Shown: positions 46,163-53,952 of the stretch, piece by piece
How the letters are laid out: each line of letters begins with the position of its first letter
Numbering within the stretch: the stretch's first letter is position 1
NCBI GenBank assembly: GCA_019750095.1
Contig: JAIEOW010000051.1
Location: forward strand, 1 to 54,028
Length of the DNA: 54,028 nucleotides
Direction: 5' to 3'
Source: Phycisphaerales bacterium
GTDB lineage: Bacteria; Planctomycetota; Phycisphaerae; Phycisphaerales; UBA1924
Notes under the pieces: generated by a model
The model's database searches: none
What the model saw: the letters and a program-made list of their open reading frames with translations, nothing else
Told to the model about the DNA's origin: nothing
Program-made: the position numbers and the translations under genes

Positions 46163-46774
46163 TCAGCCCCCCTGCTCGGCCTCGGCGTGCCCACCCTCTT
46201 CATCGTGACCAAGGTTCAGCTTGTCCGGGTTCAGCACGCGGACGAGGCCGTCTTTCAGGCGACGCTCGGAGAAGTTGATGATGAGCCCAAGCTCAAGATC
46301 CGCCGCCTTGAGCGCGGCACGGAGACTGGTGCGCTCCATCGAGCCCACCTCGCCGCGCTGCGCCAGGATGTCGGCAATGAACTTGCCGTCGATGAACAGG
46401 TCGGCGACGCGCGTGCCCACCTGCTTCCCGCGGTAGATCACGGGGATCGGGTGCTGGCTCTTGAAGCTCACGCCCAGCGATTCCAGCTCAAGCTCCACGG
46501 CTTTGAGATACGAGGCCTTGTCGTACCCAGGCCCCATGGCCTTGTGCACCTCGATCGCCGCGCCGATGAGCTTGCGGCTGACTTCCGTCAGCGCTGGGTC
46601 CAGCTCGCTGAGCGGGACGCCCCGACCGTCGGCGTCCGGACGACGCGGGCCGCGCCCGCGGTCACGATCTCCGCCACGGTCTCGGTCGCGATCGCGTCCG
46701 TGCCCACCACCGCCACCACGGCGCTCACCGCCGCCACCGGACCGTTCGTCGCGTGAATACTCCTGATCGCTCAT
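46163..46774 (-). CDS. GxxExxY-family protein with Arg/Gly-rich N-terminal extension
   Basis: 203 residues. The C-terminal two-thirds (about 60-190) match the GxxExxY (PF13366) family: VSRKLIGAAIEVHKAMGPGY, then KAVELELESLGVSFKSQHPI, VIYRGKQVGTRVADLFIDG and ADLELGLIINF. The name motif is altered here to GYDKASY, with Lys where the Glu belongs. The N-terminal 50 residues are low complexity (RDRDRDRGGDRDRGRGPRRP), resembling RNA-binding RGG/RD tails and unusual in the family. Biochemical function of the family is not established; a nuclease-like fold has been suggested. It lies between two ketosynthase genes and borders heptamer arrays at its 3' end. Confidence 0.82.
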   Translation of the reverse strand: MSDQEYSRDERSGGGGERRGGGGGHGRDRDRDRGGDRDRGRGPRRPDADGRGVPLSELDPALTEVSRKLIGAAIEVHKAMGPGYDKASYLKAVELELESLGVSFKSQHPIPVIYRGKQVGTRVADLFIDGKFIADILAQRGEVGSMERTSLRAALKAADLELGLIINFSERRLKDGLVRVLNPDKLNLGHDEEGGHAEAEQGG

Positions 46775-46885
46775 CGATGCATCTCCCTAGCTGAAGAAGT
46801 CACGTAGATCCCACCGCTCGCGCCCGGCGGCACGCCTCCGGGGGCCGGGCCAACAGTCGGCCCGAAACTGTTTTTGATCCCGACA

Positions 46886-48214
46886 TCATCGCCGGGCCTT
46901 CAGCACGACCGCCGCGTTCTGCCCGCCGAGCGACCCACTGCATAGCAAAGCGTATTCGAGCTTCGCACTCCGCGACGGGGAGGGTCCCGCGTCAATCCCG
47001 GATGCCGCCCGCCCGGCATGGATACGAGCCGGAATCGTCTGCGTGTGCAGGCACATCGCTCCGACCACGACCTGCAACCCCCCGGCACCGGCAACGCAGT
47101 TGCCGACGTTGGGCTGGATGGTCACGAGCGGGATCGACGCCAGGCGAGCACCAAAGGTGCGTCGCAAAGCCCCCAGTTCCGGGCGGTCAAGTTCCGGCAC
47201 ACCGCTGGCCATGGGGACGATCAAGTCCACCTGTTCAGGGGTGATCCCGGCATCCTCCAAGGCATTCTCGATGGCGTATCCGAACCCTTCGTCGTTCTCC
47301 CCTGCGCTGTACCGGGCGTCGGAATGGCTGCCGCCGAAACCGACGGCTTCGGCGTAGACCTTGGCGTTGCGCTTCGCGGCGGTCTGGGCATTCTCCAGAA
47401 TCACGATTCCGCCGCCTTCGCCCAGAACGCCGCCCCGGGTGTTCGGGTCGTACGGGCTGACCACGGTCTGGCCTTCTGGGACGGTGGTCAGGTGGGCGAG
47501 GCGATCGGCGAAATCCAGCCGCAGGAGGCCCATGGGGTTGAGCTTGCTCTCGACCGAGCCGCTGAAGCACATGTCGGCGGCCCCGCGTTCGATGATGCGC
47601 ATCGATTCGCCCAGCGTGAGCAAGCCGCTGGCTTCGGAGCAGGTGATGGTATTGGACGGCCCTTCGGCCCCGTGGATGATCGTCACGTGGCAGGCGAGCA
47701 TGTTGGGGAGGTATTTGAGGAGCCAGAGCGGGGTGAGCGCTTCCATGCCCCGGCCGCCCTCGCCGCCCCAGGCGCGATAGGAGAATCCGCCGGATTCGTT
47801 GCGGGCCGTGGTCATCGCGGCGGACATCTCGTCGGTCTCGGCGGCGATCAATCCCGCGCCGATGTTGCACCCCATGCGCTCGGGGCGATAGGTGAGCTGA
47901 TCGTCGGTCAGGTCTTCGCCCGAGCCGCGGGTGAGCAGACCGGCGTCTTCGACCGCGGACTTGGCGGCGGCGACGGCGAGTTCGATATCGCGGGCCATGA
48001 CCTTGATCGACTTGCGGTAGCTCTTGGGGACATAGTCCTTGACGTTCAGGTCGCGGACTTCGCCACCGATCTGGACGGGAAAGCCGCCGGGATCAAAGCG
48101 GGTAATGCGTCCGAGCCCGGAGGTACCGGCGCAGAGGCCCTTGAAGAGTGCTTCGGCACCAATTCCGAGGGCCGATACGCTCCCCATGCCGGAAATGACC
48201 ACTTGAACCGTCAT
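46886..48214 (-). CDS. Beta-ketoacyl synthase-like protein with degenerate active site
   Basis: 442 residues from the ATG at 48214 (MTVQVVISGMGSVSALG). Overall it follows the KS fold through NTITCSEASGLLTLGES and GEGGGIVILENAQTA to SGSLGGQNAAVVLKARR. The Cys is retained, but where active enzymes have the HGTGT His the sequence reads LIVPMASGVPELDRPE, and where they have KSxxGHxxxAAG it reads TIQPNVGNCVAGAGG. Both catalytic His and the Lys are therefore missing. This resembles KS-beta/chain-length-factor partners, though those usually lose the Cys instead. It probably dimerises with the intact KS at 44687-46039. It is 39 bp divergent from the serine hydrolase gene. Confidence 0.88.
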   Translation of the reverse strand: MTVQVVISGMGSVSALGIGAEALFKGLCAGTSGLGRITRFDPGGFPVQIGGEVRDLNVKDYVPKSYRKSIKVMARDIELAVAAAKSAVEDAGLLTRGSGEDLTDDQLTYRPERMGCNIGAGLIAAETDEMSAAMTTARNESGGFSYRAWGGEGGRGMEALTPLWLLKYLPNMLACHVTIIHGAEGPSNTITCSEASGLLTLGESMRIIERGAADMCFSGSVESKLNPMGLLRLDFADRLAHLTTVPEGQTVVSPYDPNTRGGVLGEGGGIVILENAQTAAKRNAKVYAEAVGFGGSHSDARYSAGENDEGFGYAIENALEDAGITPEQVDLIVPMASGVPELDRPELGALRRTFGARLASIPLVTIQPNVGNCVAGAGGLQVVVGAMCLHTQTIPARIHAGRAASGIDAGPSPSRSAKLEYALLCSGSLGGQNAAVVLKARR

Positions 48215-48253
48215 GTTTTGAGTGTAGGACTCGGCACCCTCTCTGGATCGACC

Positions 48254-49720
48254 ATGCCAAACGCGACTTTCCGACGGCTTGTAGGCGTTCTTGTGCTGAT
48301 GTGCTCGGTGGTGTGCCCGAGGGTGCACGCCGTGACGATGGAGCCGCCAGTCGCTGATCCGGTGGTGCAGCCGTCGCCCCCGGCGAGTATTCCGGACACG
48401 CCCGCGGGGCGGACGCTAAAGAGCGCGCTGGCGCTGCTTGGTGGCGACATGAACGCGCTTCAGGAAAAGGACTTTGCGCCTTCGTTTCTGAAGGCGGTGC
48501 CGATGGCGCAGCTTCGGTCGGTCGCCGCGGAGACGTTCAGAGAACACGGGGCGTTCACGCTGGTCGAGGTGATGGAGGGCGCCAAGGAGAACGCGTTGGT
48601 CGCACGCGTGCGATCGACGAAATCGGACAAACATCATTTGCTTCGCGTCGGCCTGGACGCGCAAGGACAGATCGAAACATTGCTGATCCAGCCGGACACG
48701 ATGGTGGCGGTGCCCGCTCTGAAGAACTGGAAAGAGCTTGATGCGCTCGCGTCAAGGGTCTCAGAGAGAGCGGCAATCGGGGTTTTCGAGATTGTCCCGG
48801 CGCTTGCTGACAACGGGGGCGAGGCGCGAACGATCCGCACGATTCATGTGTTGAATGGAGAAGAGTCGCTGGCGATCGGGTCGACGTTCAAGCTTTGGAT
48901 TCTGGGGGCGCTCGCCGAGCGGGTGCGGGCGGGTGAGATCGCGTGGGATCAGAAGCTGGCGATCAGCGCGGAGCGCAAGAGTCTGCCGAGCGGTGTGCTG
49001 CAGAATCGCCCGGTCGGCGAGGAGCTGCCGATCTCGGAATATGCGTTGAAGATGATCTCGATCAGCGACAACACGGCGACGGACCACCTCTTGCACCATG
49101 TCGGGCGGACGCGGACCGAGGCGTTCATGCGAGCGCACACCAGCGTGCCGGAACGAAACACACCGATGCTCTCGACCCGCGACATGTTCGCGCTCAAGCT
49201 CTCAGGGTCGGACGAGTTGCCCAAGGCGTATCTGGCGGCAAGCGAGGCGCAACGCCGCGAGATGGTGGAGGTGGGTGGCAAGGTGAGCTCGGTGACGCCG
49301 CAGCTTTTGCTGGCGGCGTTCTGGAAGGCCCCGCGCTTCATCGAGACGCTGGAGTGGTTTGCGACGCCGGTCGATCTGGCGAAGACCTTTGCGACACTCG
49401 ATGGGCTGATGGACGAACCGGGAAATGGTCCACTCATCACCGCGCTGACGGCCAACCCGGGCGTACCGATGTCCAAGACGGTGTGGACGCGCATCGCGTT
49501 CAAGGGCGGTAGCGAGCCGGGGGTGCTCAATCTGACGTGGCTGCTGATGCGGGACGATGGGCGGAAGTTCGTGCTCACCCTGGGATTCAACGACACGCGT
49601 AAAGAGATCGACCACGGAGTCGGCACGGCGCTGGCGGCACGTTCAGCGGAGCTGCTCGAGCGATGGGATCGGGTACCGGCGCGCGAGGAGAAAGACCCTC
49701 TCAAAATCCAAACTCCCTAA
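48254..49720 (+). CDS. Exported serine hydrolase of class A beta-lactamase/PBP fold
   Basis: 488 residues. The N terminus carries a signal peptide (MPNATFRRLVGVLVLMCSVV...HA). A helical/mixed domain covers about 50-180, and the hydrolase domain follows from about 190. The active-site motifs are SxxK in AIGSTFKLWILGAL, SDN in ISISDNTATDHLLHH and a KTG-equivalent in FKGGSEPGVLN. A class-A-type Glu in an omega-like loop could be ERNTPMLSTRD but is not certain, so lactamase activity should not be assumed. This fits the COG2367-like group with unclear substrate. The start is the ATG at 48254; a longer open frame upstream is antisense to the KS gene and is rejected. Confidence 0.85.
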   Translation: MPNATFRRLVGVLVLMCSVVCPRVHAVTMEPPVADPVVQPSPPASIPDTPAGRTLKSALALLGGDMNALQEKDFAPSFLKAVPMAQLRSVAAETFREHGAFTLVEVMEGAKENALVARVRSTKSDKHHLLRVGLDAQGQIETLLIQPDTMVAVPALKNWKELDALASRVSERAAIGVFEIVPALADNGGEARTIRTIHVLNGEESLAIGSTFKLWILGALAERVRAGEIAWDQKLAISAERKSLPSGVLQNRPVGEELPISEYALKMISISDNTATDHLLHHVGRTRTEAFMRAHTSVPERNTPMLSTRDMFALKLSGSDELPKAYLAASEAQRREMVEVGGKVSSVTPQLLLAAFWKAPRFIETLEWFATPVDLAKTFATLDGLMDEPGNGPLITALTANPGVPMSKTVWTRIAFKGGSEPGVLNLTWLLMRDDGRKFVLTLGFNDTRKEIDHGVGTALAARSAELLERWDRVPAREEKDPLKIQTP

Positions 49721-49772
49721 GCTCGGTGCGGATGCTGGGGTTGGCGGGCGGGGAATGTCGATGAGAGAGGCA

Positions 49773-49796
49773 CACAGGCGGGACGCCTGTGCCACC
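49773..49796. repeat. GGTGG-N8-TCC-N8' hairpin, stem CACAGGCG
   Basis: On the minus strand: GGTGG, stem CACAGGCG, loop TCC, stem complement. It is in the gap between the serine hydrolase and the small membrane protein. The stem differs from the copies at 9336-9414 and 14803-14923, but head and loop are the same. Confidence 0.75.
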
Positions 49797-49847
49797 AAGT
49801 CAGATCGCGTTGTCCTCGCTCCGTCACTCCGTCACTTTTCGCCCCAC

Positions 49848-50363
49848 ATGCCGCTCTCTCGACCGCTCATCAAACTGGATGCTGGATGGCTCTTCCTCAT
49901 CGCCGGGCTGGGGGTACTGGCGGCGACCGTGCTGATTCCGGCGCGTCACGACCTGGACCTGGCGCGATGGCAGCGCGATCGGGCCGGCGCGATCGAGAAG
50001 CATCGACTCGATCGCATCGAGCGTTATGGCTCGTATCTGCGCGCGGTGGAAAAGGACGAGGAATGCGTCGTCCTGACTCTTGCCGCTGTGCAGCTCAATC
50101 GCTCGCCGGTGGATCGGGTGCCGCTGGATGTCCGGGCCGAGCCGGGGAACACGAGCGCGTCGGTCTTTGCCGACCTGGAGCCGCCGCCGCCGGTGCTGCC
50201 GGAGAAGCCCGTGGTCAGTGAGCGCTCTTCGATTCTGGCGCGCTGGACGATCAACGATCGGACGCGGCTGTGGCTGCTGGCCGGTGGGGTACTGTGCGTG
50301 CTGATCGGGCTGTTGCCGGCGGCAACGCCGGCGGGGCGGATGGTGCCGGTTGAGGGCGCTTAG
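49848..50363 (+). CDS. Two-helix membrane protein of unknown function
   Basis: 171 residues from the ATG at 49848 (MPLSRPLIKLD). A membrane helix near residues 13-30 (GWLFLIAGLGVLAATVLI), a charged, probably external segment with Arg/Asp/Glu (DLARWQRDRAGAIEKHRLDR) and a Pro-rich stretch (LEPPPPVLPEKP) are followed by a second helix (LWLLAGGVLCVLIGLLPAAT). The first segment after TM1 may form a coiled coil. I do not recognise a family. It is downstream of the serine hydrolase with a 127-bp gap that contains a hairpin repeat. Confidence 0.6.
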   Translation: MPLSRPLIKLDAGWLFLIAGLGVLAATVLIPARHDLDLARWQRDRAGAIEKHRLDRIERYGSYLRAVEKDEECVVLTLAAVQLNRSPVDRVPLDVRAEPGNTSASVFADLEPPPPVLPEKPVVSERSSILARWTINDRTRLWLLAGGVLCVLIGLLPAATPAGRMVPVEGA

Positions 50364-50458
50364 GCAGACGTTTGGCTGATGCATCACCGCTCGTCGATTG
50401 CGGATACCGCGAAAGACCACGGGTCTCAAAAGCCAGTCCTGATCTGCGACCGCGGGTA

Positions 50459-50524
50459 TTCAGCCCGGAGGGCTGTACTTCAGTAGCCGGGGGTGAACGA
50501 GGCCCTCGCGAGCCACCCCCGGAA
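50459..50524 (+). repeat. TTCAGCCC-type double hairpin, copy 1
   Basis: TTCAGCCCGGAGGGCTG forms a first hairpin (CAGCCC-GGA-GGGCTG, 50461-50475). A second begins AGCCGGGGGTG (stem CCGGGGGTG at 50487-50495) and closes with CACCCCCGG at 50514-50522. The unit ends CCGGAA. Confidence 0.75.
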
Positions 50525-50659
50525 GGGGACTTTGCCTGGCAACATGGCGTTCCAGCGATCTCGCACGCCGAAGGTGTGCACGTTCTTGGCGCGCGATGGC
50601 CATTCGGGCACTCTTTCAGATTGCGTATGAAGAAGAACGGATGAACGCTCTGCGTGGCT

Positions 50660-50718
50660 TTCCGGGGGTGTCGCTTCGCTCCACCCCCGGCTATGAACGA
50701 GCACCCCTTCGGGCTGAA
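50660..50718 (-). repeat. TTCAGCCC-type double hairpin, copy 2 (inverted)
   Basis: Read on the minus strand: TTCAGCCCGAAGGGG, then AGCCGGGGGTG, an inner GAGCGAAGCG and the closing CACCCCCGG ending in GGAA. The outer parts match copy 1 and the inner loop differs. Confidence 0.75.
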
Positions 50719-50811
50719 GACCGAAGATGCGGTGAGAGATGGCGGTGCGAGTTGGCCGCTGGAGCGACTCTCACACATTTCGCGTCGACACGGAGTTTCG
50801 TTGCCGTCACG

Positions 50812-51276
50812 TCACGCCGCATCGCGGTTGGCGGTGTCGGCGGCGAGCTGAACCCGGCAGGTCTTGTCGGTCAGGTCGCCGAGGGTCCATCTTAGGAAGT
50901 CGCGCCAAGTGACGACGCCAACGACCGCGCCCGCGGCATCGACGATGGGCAGACAGGAGATGTTGGAGTTCAGCAGGATGAGCGCGGCGTCGGCGATCGG
51001 CATCTCCGGGGTCGCCGTGATCGGATTGCGGGTCATGAACTGATGCGCGTGGCGGTGCGTGGTCCAGGCATCCTGGCTGCGTTCGGCGTGCTTGCCGACA
51101 AATGGACTGAGGTTGGCGAGGATGTCGCGATCGGAGATCACCCCGACGAGGCGGCACCGCTCGATCACCAGGACATGATGGATGTGAAACTTGTTCAGGA
51201 GTTCTCGCACCGAGTACAGCTCGGCGTCGGGATCAACGGAGATGACGTGCCGACTCATGATGGTTTCGAGGGTCAT
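50812..51276 (-). CDS. CBS-domain-pair protein
   Basis: 154 residues forming one Bateman module. CBS1: TIMSRHVISVDPDAELYSV...HHVLVIERCRLVGVISDRDI. CBS2: FMTRNPITATPEMPIADAA...SCLPIVDAAGAVVGVVTWRD. Each has the expected GVxSDRD/GVVTWRD ligand motif, so adenosine-nucleotide binding is likely. The loop between the two domains (SPFVGKHAERSQDAWTTHRH) is long. GGAGGT lies 3-4 bp before the ATG at 51276, a close but usable Shine-Dalgarno. Stand-alone CBS proteins act as energy sensors or as regulators of partner proteins; none is evident from the neighbourhood. Confidence 0.9.
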   Translation of the reverse strand: MTLETIMSRHVISVDPDAELYSVRELLNKFHIHHVLVIERCRLVGVISDRDILANLSPFVGKHAERSQDAWTTHRHAHQFMTRNPITATPEMPIADAALILLNSNISCLPIVDAAGAVVGVVTWRDFLRWTLGDLTDKTCRVQLAADTANRDAA

Positions 51277-51481
51277 GTGACCTCCATGGTCAGAGAAGCG
51301 GTGCCGAGAGTCGCCAGAGGCGGTCCTCAGACCAGTTCAGCATCGAAACTAAGTGGACGAAGCCCCAGGCGCGGTACGCTTTCGGATGAGCGTGACGGCC
51401 CGGGTGGCGGGACAGTCCGCATACATCGCGTAGCTTGACATGTGCGCCCGCAGATTCTCTGGCCCGCGAATCGGAGCTTTC

Positions 51482-52096
51482 ATGAGCAGTCTTCCCCCGA
51501 GTTCGACCCCGCCTTCGAGGGGAACTCCGCGATCAACCCCCGAATCAATGCCATCTGGCCAGGCCGCGCTGCAAGCTCCGTGGCGGCTTGAGTATCTGGA
51601 GCAGATGACCGTTCAGGAGAAGGCGACCGGTGGGCCAAAGACGACCGGGTCGTTTCTGATGGACTATTGGCTGAACCCGGCGGGCGATGAGCGGAACCAT
51701 GTGATCGTGCGCGGGCGCGAGGGGATGATCCTGCTCAATGCGTTTCCGTATGCCAACGGGCACTTGCTCGTCGCGCTCGGCGACGCGCGGCCGTCGCTGC
51801 TGGACTACACGCCCGAGCAGCGTGCCGCGCTCTGGCGGCTGGTGGATTGTGCGAGCGATCTGCTGACCACGGCGCTTGAGCCGCAGGGCGTGAACATCGG
51901 GATCAATCAGGGCCGGGCGGCGGGTGCCGGCGTGCCGAGCCATCTGCACGCGCACCTGGTGCCGCGATGGGGAGGCGACACGAACTTCATGAGCGTGGTG
52001 GGGCAGATCCGCGTGATCCCGTCGAGTCTGGACGCGATGTGGTCACGCTATCGCTCGGCGTGGGCACGCATCGGCCAGCGCTGGACGACGATCTGA
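51482..52096 (+). CDS. HIT-domain protein (Ap4A hydrolase/phosphorylase-like)
   Basis: 204 residues from the ATG at 51482 (MSSLPPSSTPPS). The first 35 are a Ser/Pro-rich leader. The HIT fold follows: NHVIVRGREGMILLNAFPYA, HLLVALGDARPSLLDYTPEQ and the triad HLHAHLVPRW with His-x-His-x-His. GRAAGAGVPSHLHAHLVPRW and GDTNFM are typical of the bacterial AP4A/adenylyltransferase-like HIT group. It probably hydrolyses or transfers nucleotide moieties from dinucleoside polyphosphates. It is convergent with the DUF4870 gene. An upstream in-frame ATG at 51440 adds 14 residues with no Shine-Dalgarno. Confidence 0.9.
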   Translation: MSSLPPSSTPPSRGTPRSTPESMPSGQAALQAPWRLEYLEQMTVQEKATGGPKTTGSFLMDYWLNPAGDERNHVIVRGREGMILLNAFPYANGHLLVALGDARPSLLDYTPEQRAALWRLVDCASDLLTTALEPQGVNIGINQGRAAGAGVPSHLHAHLVPRWGGDTNFMSVVGQIRVIPSSLDAMWSRYRSAWARIGQRWTTI

Positions 52097-52105
52097 TGAT
52101 CCGCA

Positions 52106-52585
52106 TCAGATGAAGCGGATGCACGCTGGATAGCGGAAGAATTCGCCGCGATGGGCGGCGATGGAGCCCAGTACGAGGCCGATGATCGCGAGCGTTGCTG
52201 AAGCGACCAGCATGGGCCACCCAATGCAGACGATCGCCAGCAGCGTGGAGACCAGCAGATAGAGATTGACGGAGATCTGGAAGTTCACCGCCTCGCGCCC
52301 GTGGTCGTCGATGAATCCCGAATCGTCCTTCTTCGTCCGCCACATGATCAATGGAATGAGCAGCGCAAATGGCCCGACGACGAACCACGCCGCGAGCCCG
52401 AGATGCATGAACAGGCAGTAGACCCGCATGTCATGCGTCGCGCCGGGATCGATGAGCTTTCCCGAGGGACTGATATAGGGGTCGGTGGGGTTCGCCGCGG
52501 GTGAGGGCGCGGCATTCACGGACCCCGGGCGCGCGGCGGGCGCTTCGGGAATGGGTTGAGAAGGATCCATAGCGATGGCCGACAT
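52106..52585 (-). CDS. DUF4870 (Tic20-like) membrane protein
   Basis: 159 residues. The first 45 are Pro/Ala/Ser-rich. The DUF4870 core follows: MHLGLAAWFVVGPFALLIPL, then WRTKKDDSGFIDDHGREAVN and FQISVNLYLLVSTLLAIVC, with three to four membrane helices. The sequence DDHGREAVNFQ is the most conserved family feature. Function unknown; distant similarity to the Tic20 channel has been noted for the family. An alternative start lies at 52570. Confidence 0.85.
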   Translation of the reverse strand: MSAIAMDPSQPIPEAPAARPGSVNAAPSPAANPTDPYISPSGKLIDPGATHDMRVYCLFMHLGLAAWFVVGPFALLIPLIMWRTKKDDSGFIDDHGREAVNFQISVNLYLLVSTLLAIVCIGWPMLVASATLAIIGLVLGSIAAHRGEFFRYPACIRFI

Positions 52586-52628
52586 TGTCGCCTCCCCGGA
52601 CGTCATTCGGCAAGCGGGACCGGCATTT

Positions 52629-53081
52629 TCACGAACGCGGGAAACCCGGGGGCGGTGGCGGCACGGGGCCCGCCGCCGGGGGTGCGGGCGGGCGGCTGGT
52701 CTGGGGGTGTGGAGCAGGGGGCGGGGTGCGGGCAAGGTGCGTGGGCGTGCCGCACTCGGGGCAGACGTCGGATCGCAGGTCTTTGAGGGCGTAGCCGCAG
52801 CGCATGCAGGAATCGATGCGGCGCCCCATCGGCACGAGCAAGGCGGCCAGCCGCCGCTGGAAGAGCAGCAGCGCACCGGCGACCCCGAGCCAGACGATTC
52901 CGGAGGCGAGTCGCGGGAGAAAGTTCCAGGTCGCCGACGAGAGATTGAGCGTGAGCACGCCGTAGACAATCTCATCCAGCACCGAGATCGCCCACCAGAT
53001 CAGCATCAGGAGCACGGCGGCGCGAATGAAGATCACGACGACATGTCGCCGACGAAGGACGGTTTCCAGATCGGGGATCAT
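52629..53081 (-). CDS. Membrane protein with zinc-ribbon and Pro-rich tail (paralog 2)
   Basis: 150 residues. Two membrane helices (HVVVIFIRAAVLLMLIWWAI, IVWLGVAGALLLFQR) are followed by a zinc ribbon CMRCGYALKDLRSDVCPECG and a Pro-rich tail (about 30 residues, ending PPPPPGFPRS). The ATG at 53081 overlaps the stop of the next gene upstream (ATGA), so the two are translated together. The zinc ribbon is of the same type as at 42933-43679. The function is unknown. Confidence 0.7.
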   Translation of the reverse strand: MIPDLETVLRRRHVVVIFIRAAVLLMLIWWAISVLDEIVYGVLTLNLSSATWNFLPRLASGIVWLGVAGALLLFQRRLAALLVPMGRRIDSCMRCGYALKDLRSDVCPECGTPTHLARTPPPAPHPQTSRPPAPPAAGPVPPPPPGFPRS

Positions 53082-53440
53082 GCGGGGTGATCCTTGGCCG
53101 AGGACGACGCCGGCGTGCCGCACTCTGGACAGACTTTCTGATCCGCGGCGATCGCGAATCCGCAGGTTGGGCAACCCGAGAGTGGGGCGGGAACGATCCA
53201 GCGGGCGAGCGGTCGGCTGAATGCAGCGAGAATGATCGCCGGGAGGATGAAGACCACAGATGTCATTACGAATGCTGCCCAGTACTGCCACTCGTAAAAG
53301 CCGATCATCCGCTCGGTCAGCGGAACGGCGTGGCGTCCCAGCACGATCAGCCCGGTGAGCGTGAACCCGACCGCGATCGCACGCAAGAGCGTGATCGCGA
53401 GGTGACGTCTATGCAAGATCGGATGCGGCGAGTGAGGCAT
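53078..53440 (-). CDS. Membrane protein with zinc-ribbon (paralog 3)
   Basis: 120 residues. Two membrane helices (LLRAIAVGFTLTGLIVLG, AFVMTSVVFILPAIILAAF) are followed by the zinc ribbon CPTCGFAIAADQKVCPECG and a short tail. The order of helices and ribbon and the ATGA overlap with the previous protein argue for a tandem duplication in one operon. The function is unknown. Confidence 0.7.
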   Translation of the reverse strand: MPHSPHPILHRRHLAITLLRAIAVGFTLTGLIVLGRHAVPLTERMIGFYEWQYWAAFVMTSVVFILPAIILAAFSRPLARWIVPAPLSGCPTCGFAIAADQKVCPECGTPASSSAKDHPA

Positions 53441-53454
53441 GGAGTGCTCCGCGA

Positions 53455-53889
53455 TTATCGTGCCCCGGGAAAGAGTTGTCCGGGCGTGGATTGCTTCTGT
53501 TCCTGTTCCATCTTGTCGCGCAGGGCTTTAACGGCGGCGGCGTCTTCACCGCTCAATACGTCGCGCCCGCCCAGGAAGTAGAACGCCGCGACGCCGCTCG
53601 TGAGCCCGAGCAGGAGCGCGGCGACGAGGATGCCGATGACGGTCCACTTTCGACGTTCATGGTCTGGGGCGCGCTCCCATGAGCGCCTGGTGGACTCAAG
53701 CTTGCGCTGGATGGCGATCGCCAGATCGCGGCGCCGCTCGCCGAGCGTTCGGCCACTGGATGCGCGGGATCGCCGCTGCGTGCGTTCATGGATGGCACGA
53801 AAGATGGAGTCAATCCATCGGCCAAGTCCGCCCAGTGTGTTCTCGAAAACGCCCACGCGCGCGGCCCCAGTGTCGGTGCGAAGGAACAA
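53455..53889 (-). CDS. Single-pass membrane protein of unknown function
   Basis: 144 residues from a TTG at 53889; a GTG at 53856 is an alternative. A basic, Arg-rich cytoplasmic part (ERTQRRSRASSGRTLGERRR, residues 35-60) and a coiled-coil-like segment precede a membrane helix (VIGILVAALLLGLTSGVAAF) and a short acidic tail with EDAAAVKALRDKMEQEQKQ. I recognise no family. It is 14 bp upstream of the zinc-ribbon pair and probably co-transcribed with it. Confidence 0.55.
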   Translation of the reverse strand: MFLRTDTGAARVGVFENTLGGLGRWIDSIFRAIHERTQRRSRASSGRTLGERRRDLAIAIQRKLESTRRSWERAPDHERRKWTVIGILVAALLLGLTSGVAAFYFLGGRDVLSGEDAAAVKALRDKMEQEQKQSTPGQLFPGAR

Positions 53890-53952
53890 AGCGGAGTATA
53901 CAGGATCCTGGTTCAGCCTCGCGTCCAGGCGACCGCGCCGCGAGCCCGCGGC

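Larger units (their letters stand above)
50364..50811. other. 448-bp region without genes, containing an inverted repeat pair
   Basis: No ORF here has coding character. The region holds two double-hairpin repeat units in opposite orientation (50459-50524 and 50660-50718) around 135 bp of unassigned sequence. No tRNA-like or riboswitch structure was recognised. Confidence 0.5.

Noticed and set aside
46151..46170. CCTCAGCCCC tandem as another heptamer array
   Set aside because: The period is 10, with only two units, at the end of the GxxExxY coding region.
47018..48253. N-terminal extension of the serine hydrolase frame
   Set aside because: It is antisense to the degenerate KS gene; a signal peptide starts at 48254.
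51435..51440. Perfect TTGACA as a -35 box before the HIT gene
   Set aside because: No acceptable -10 element is found at 16-18 bp.
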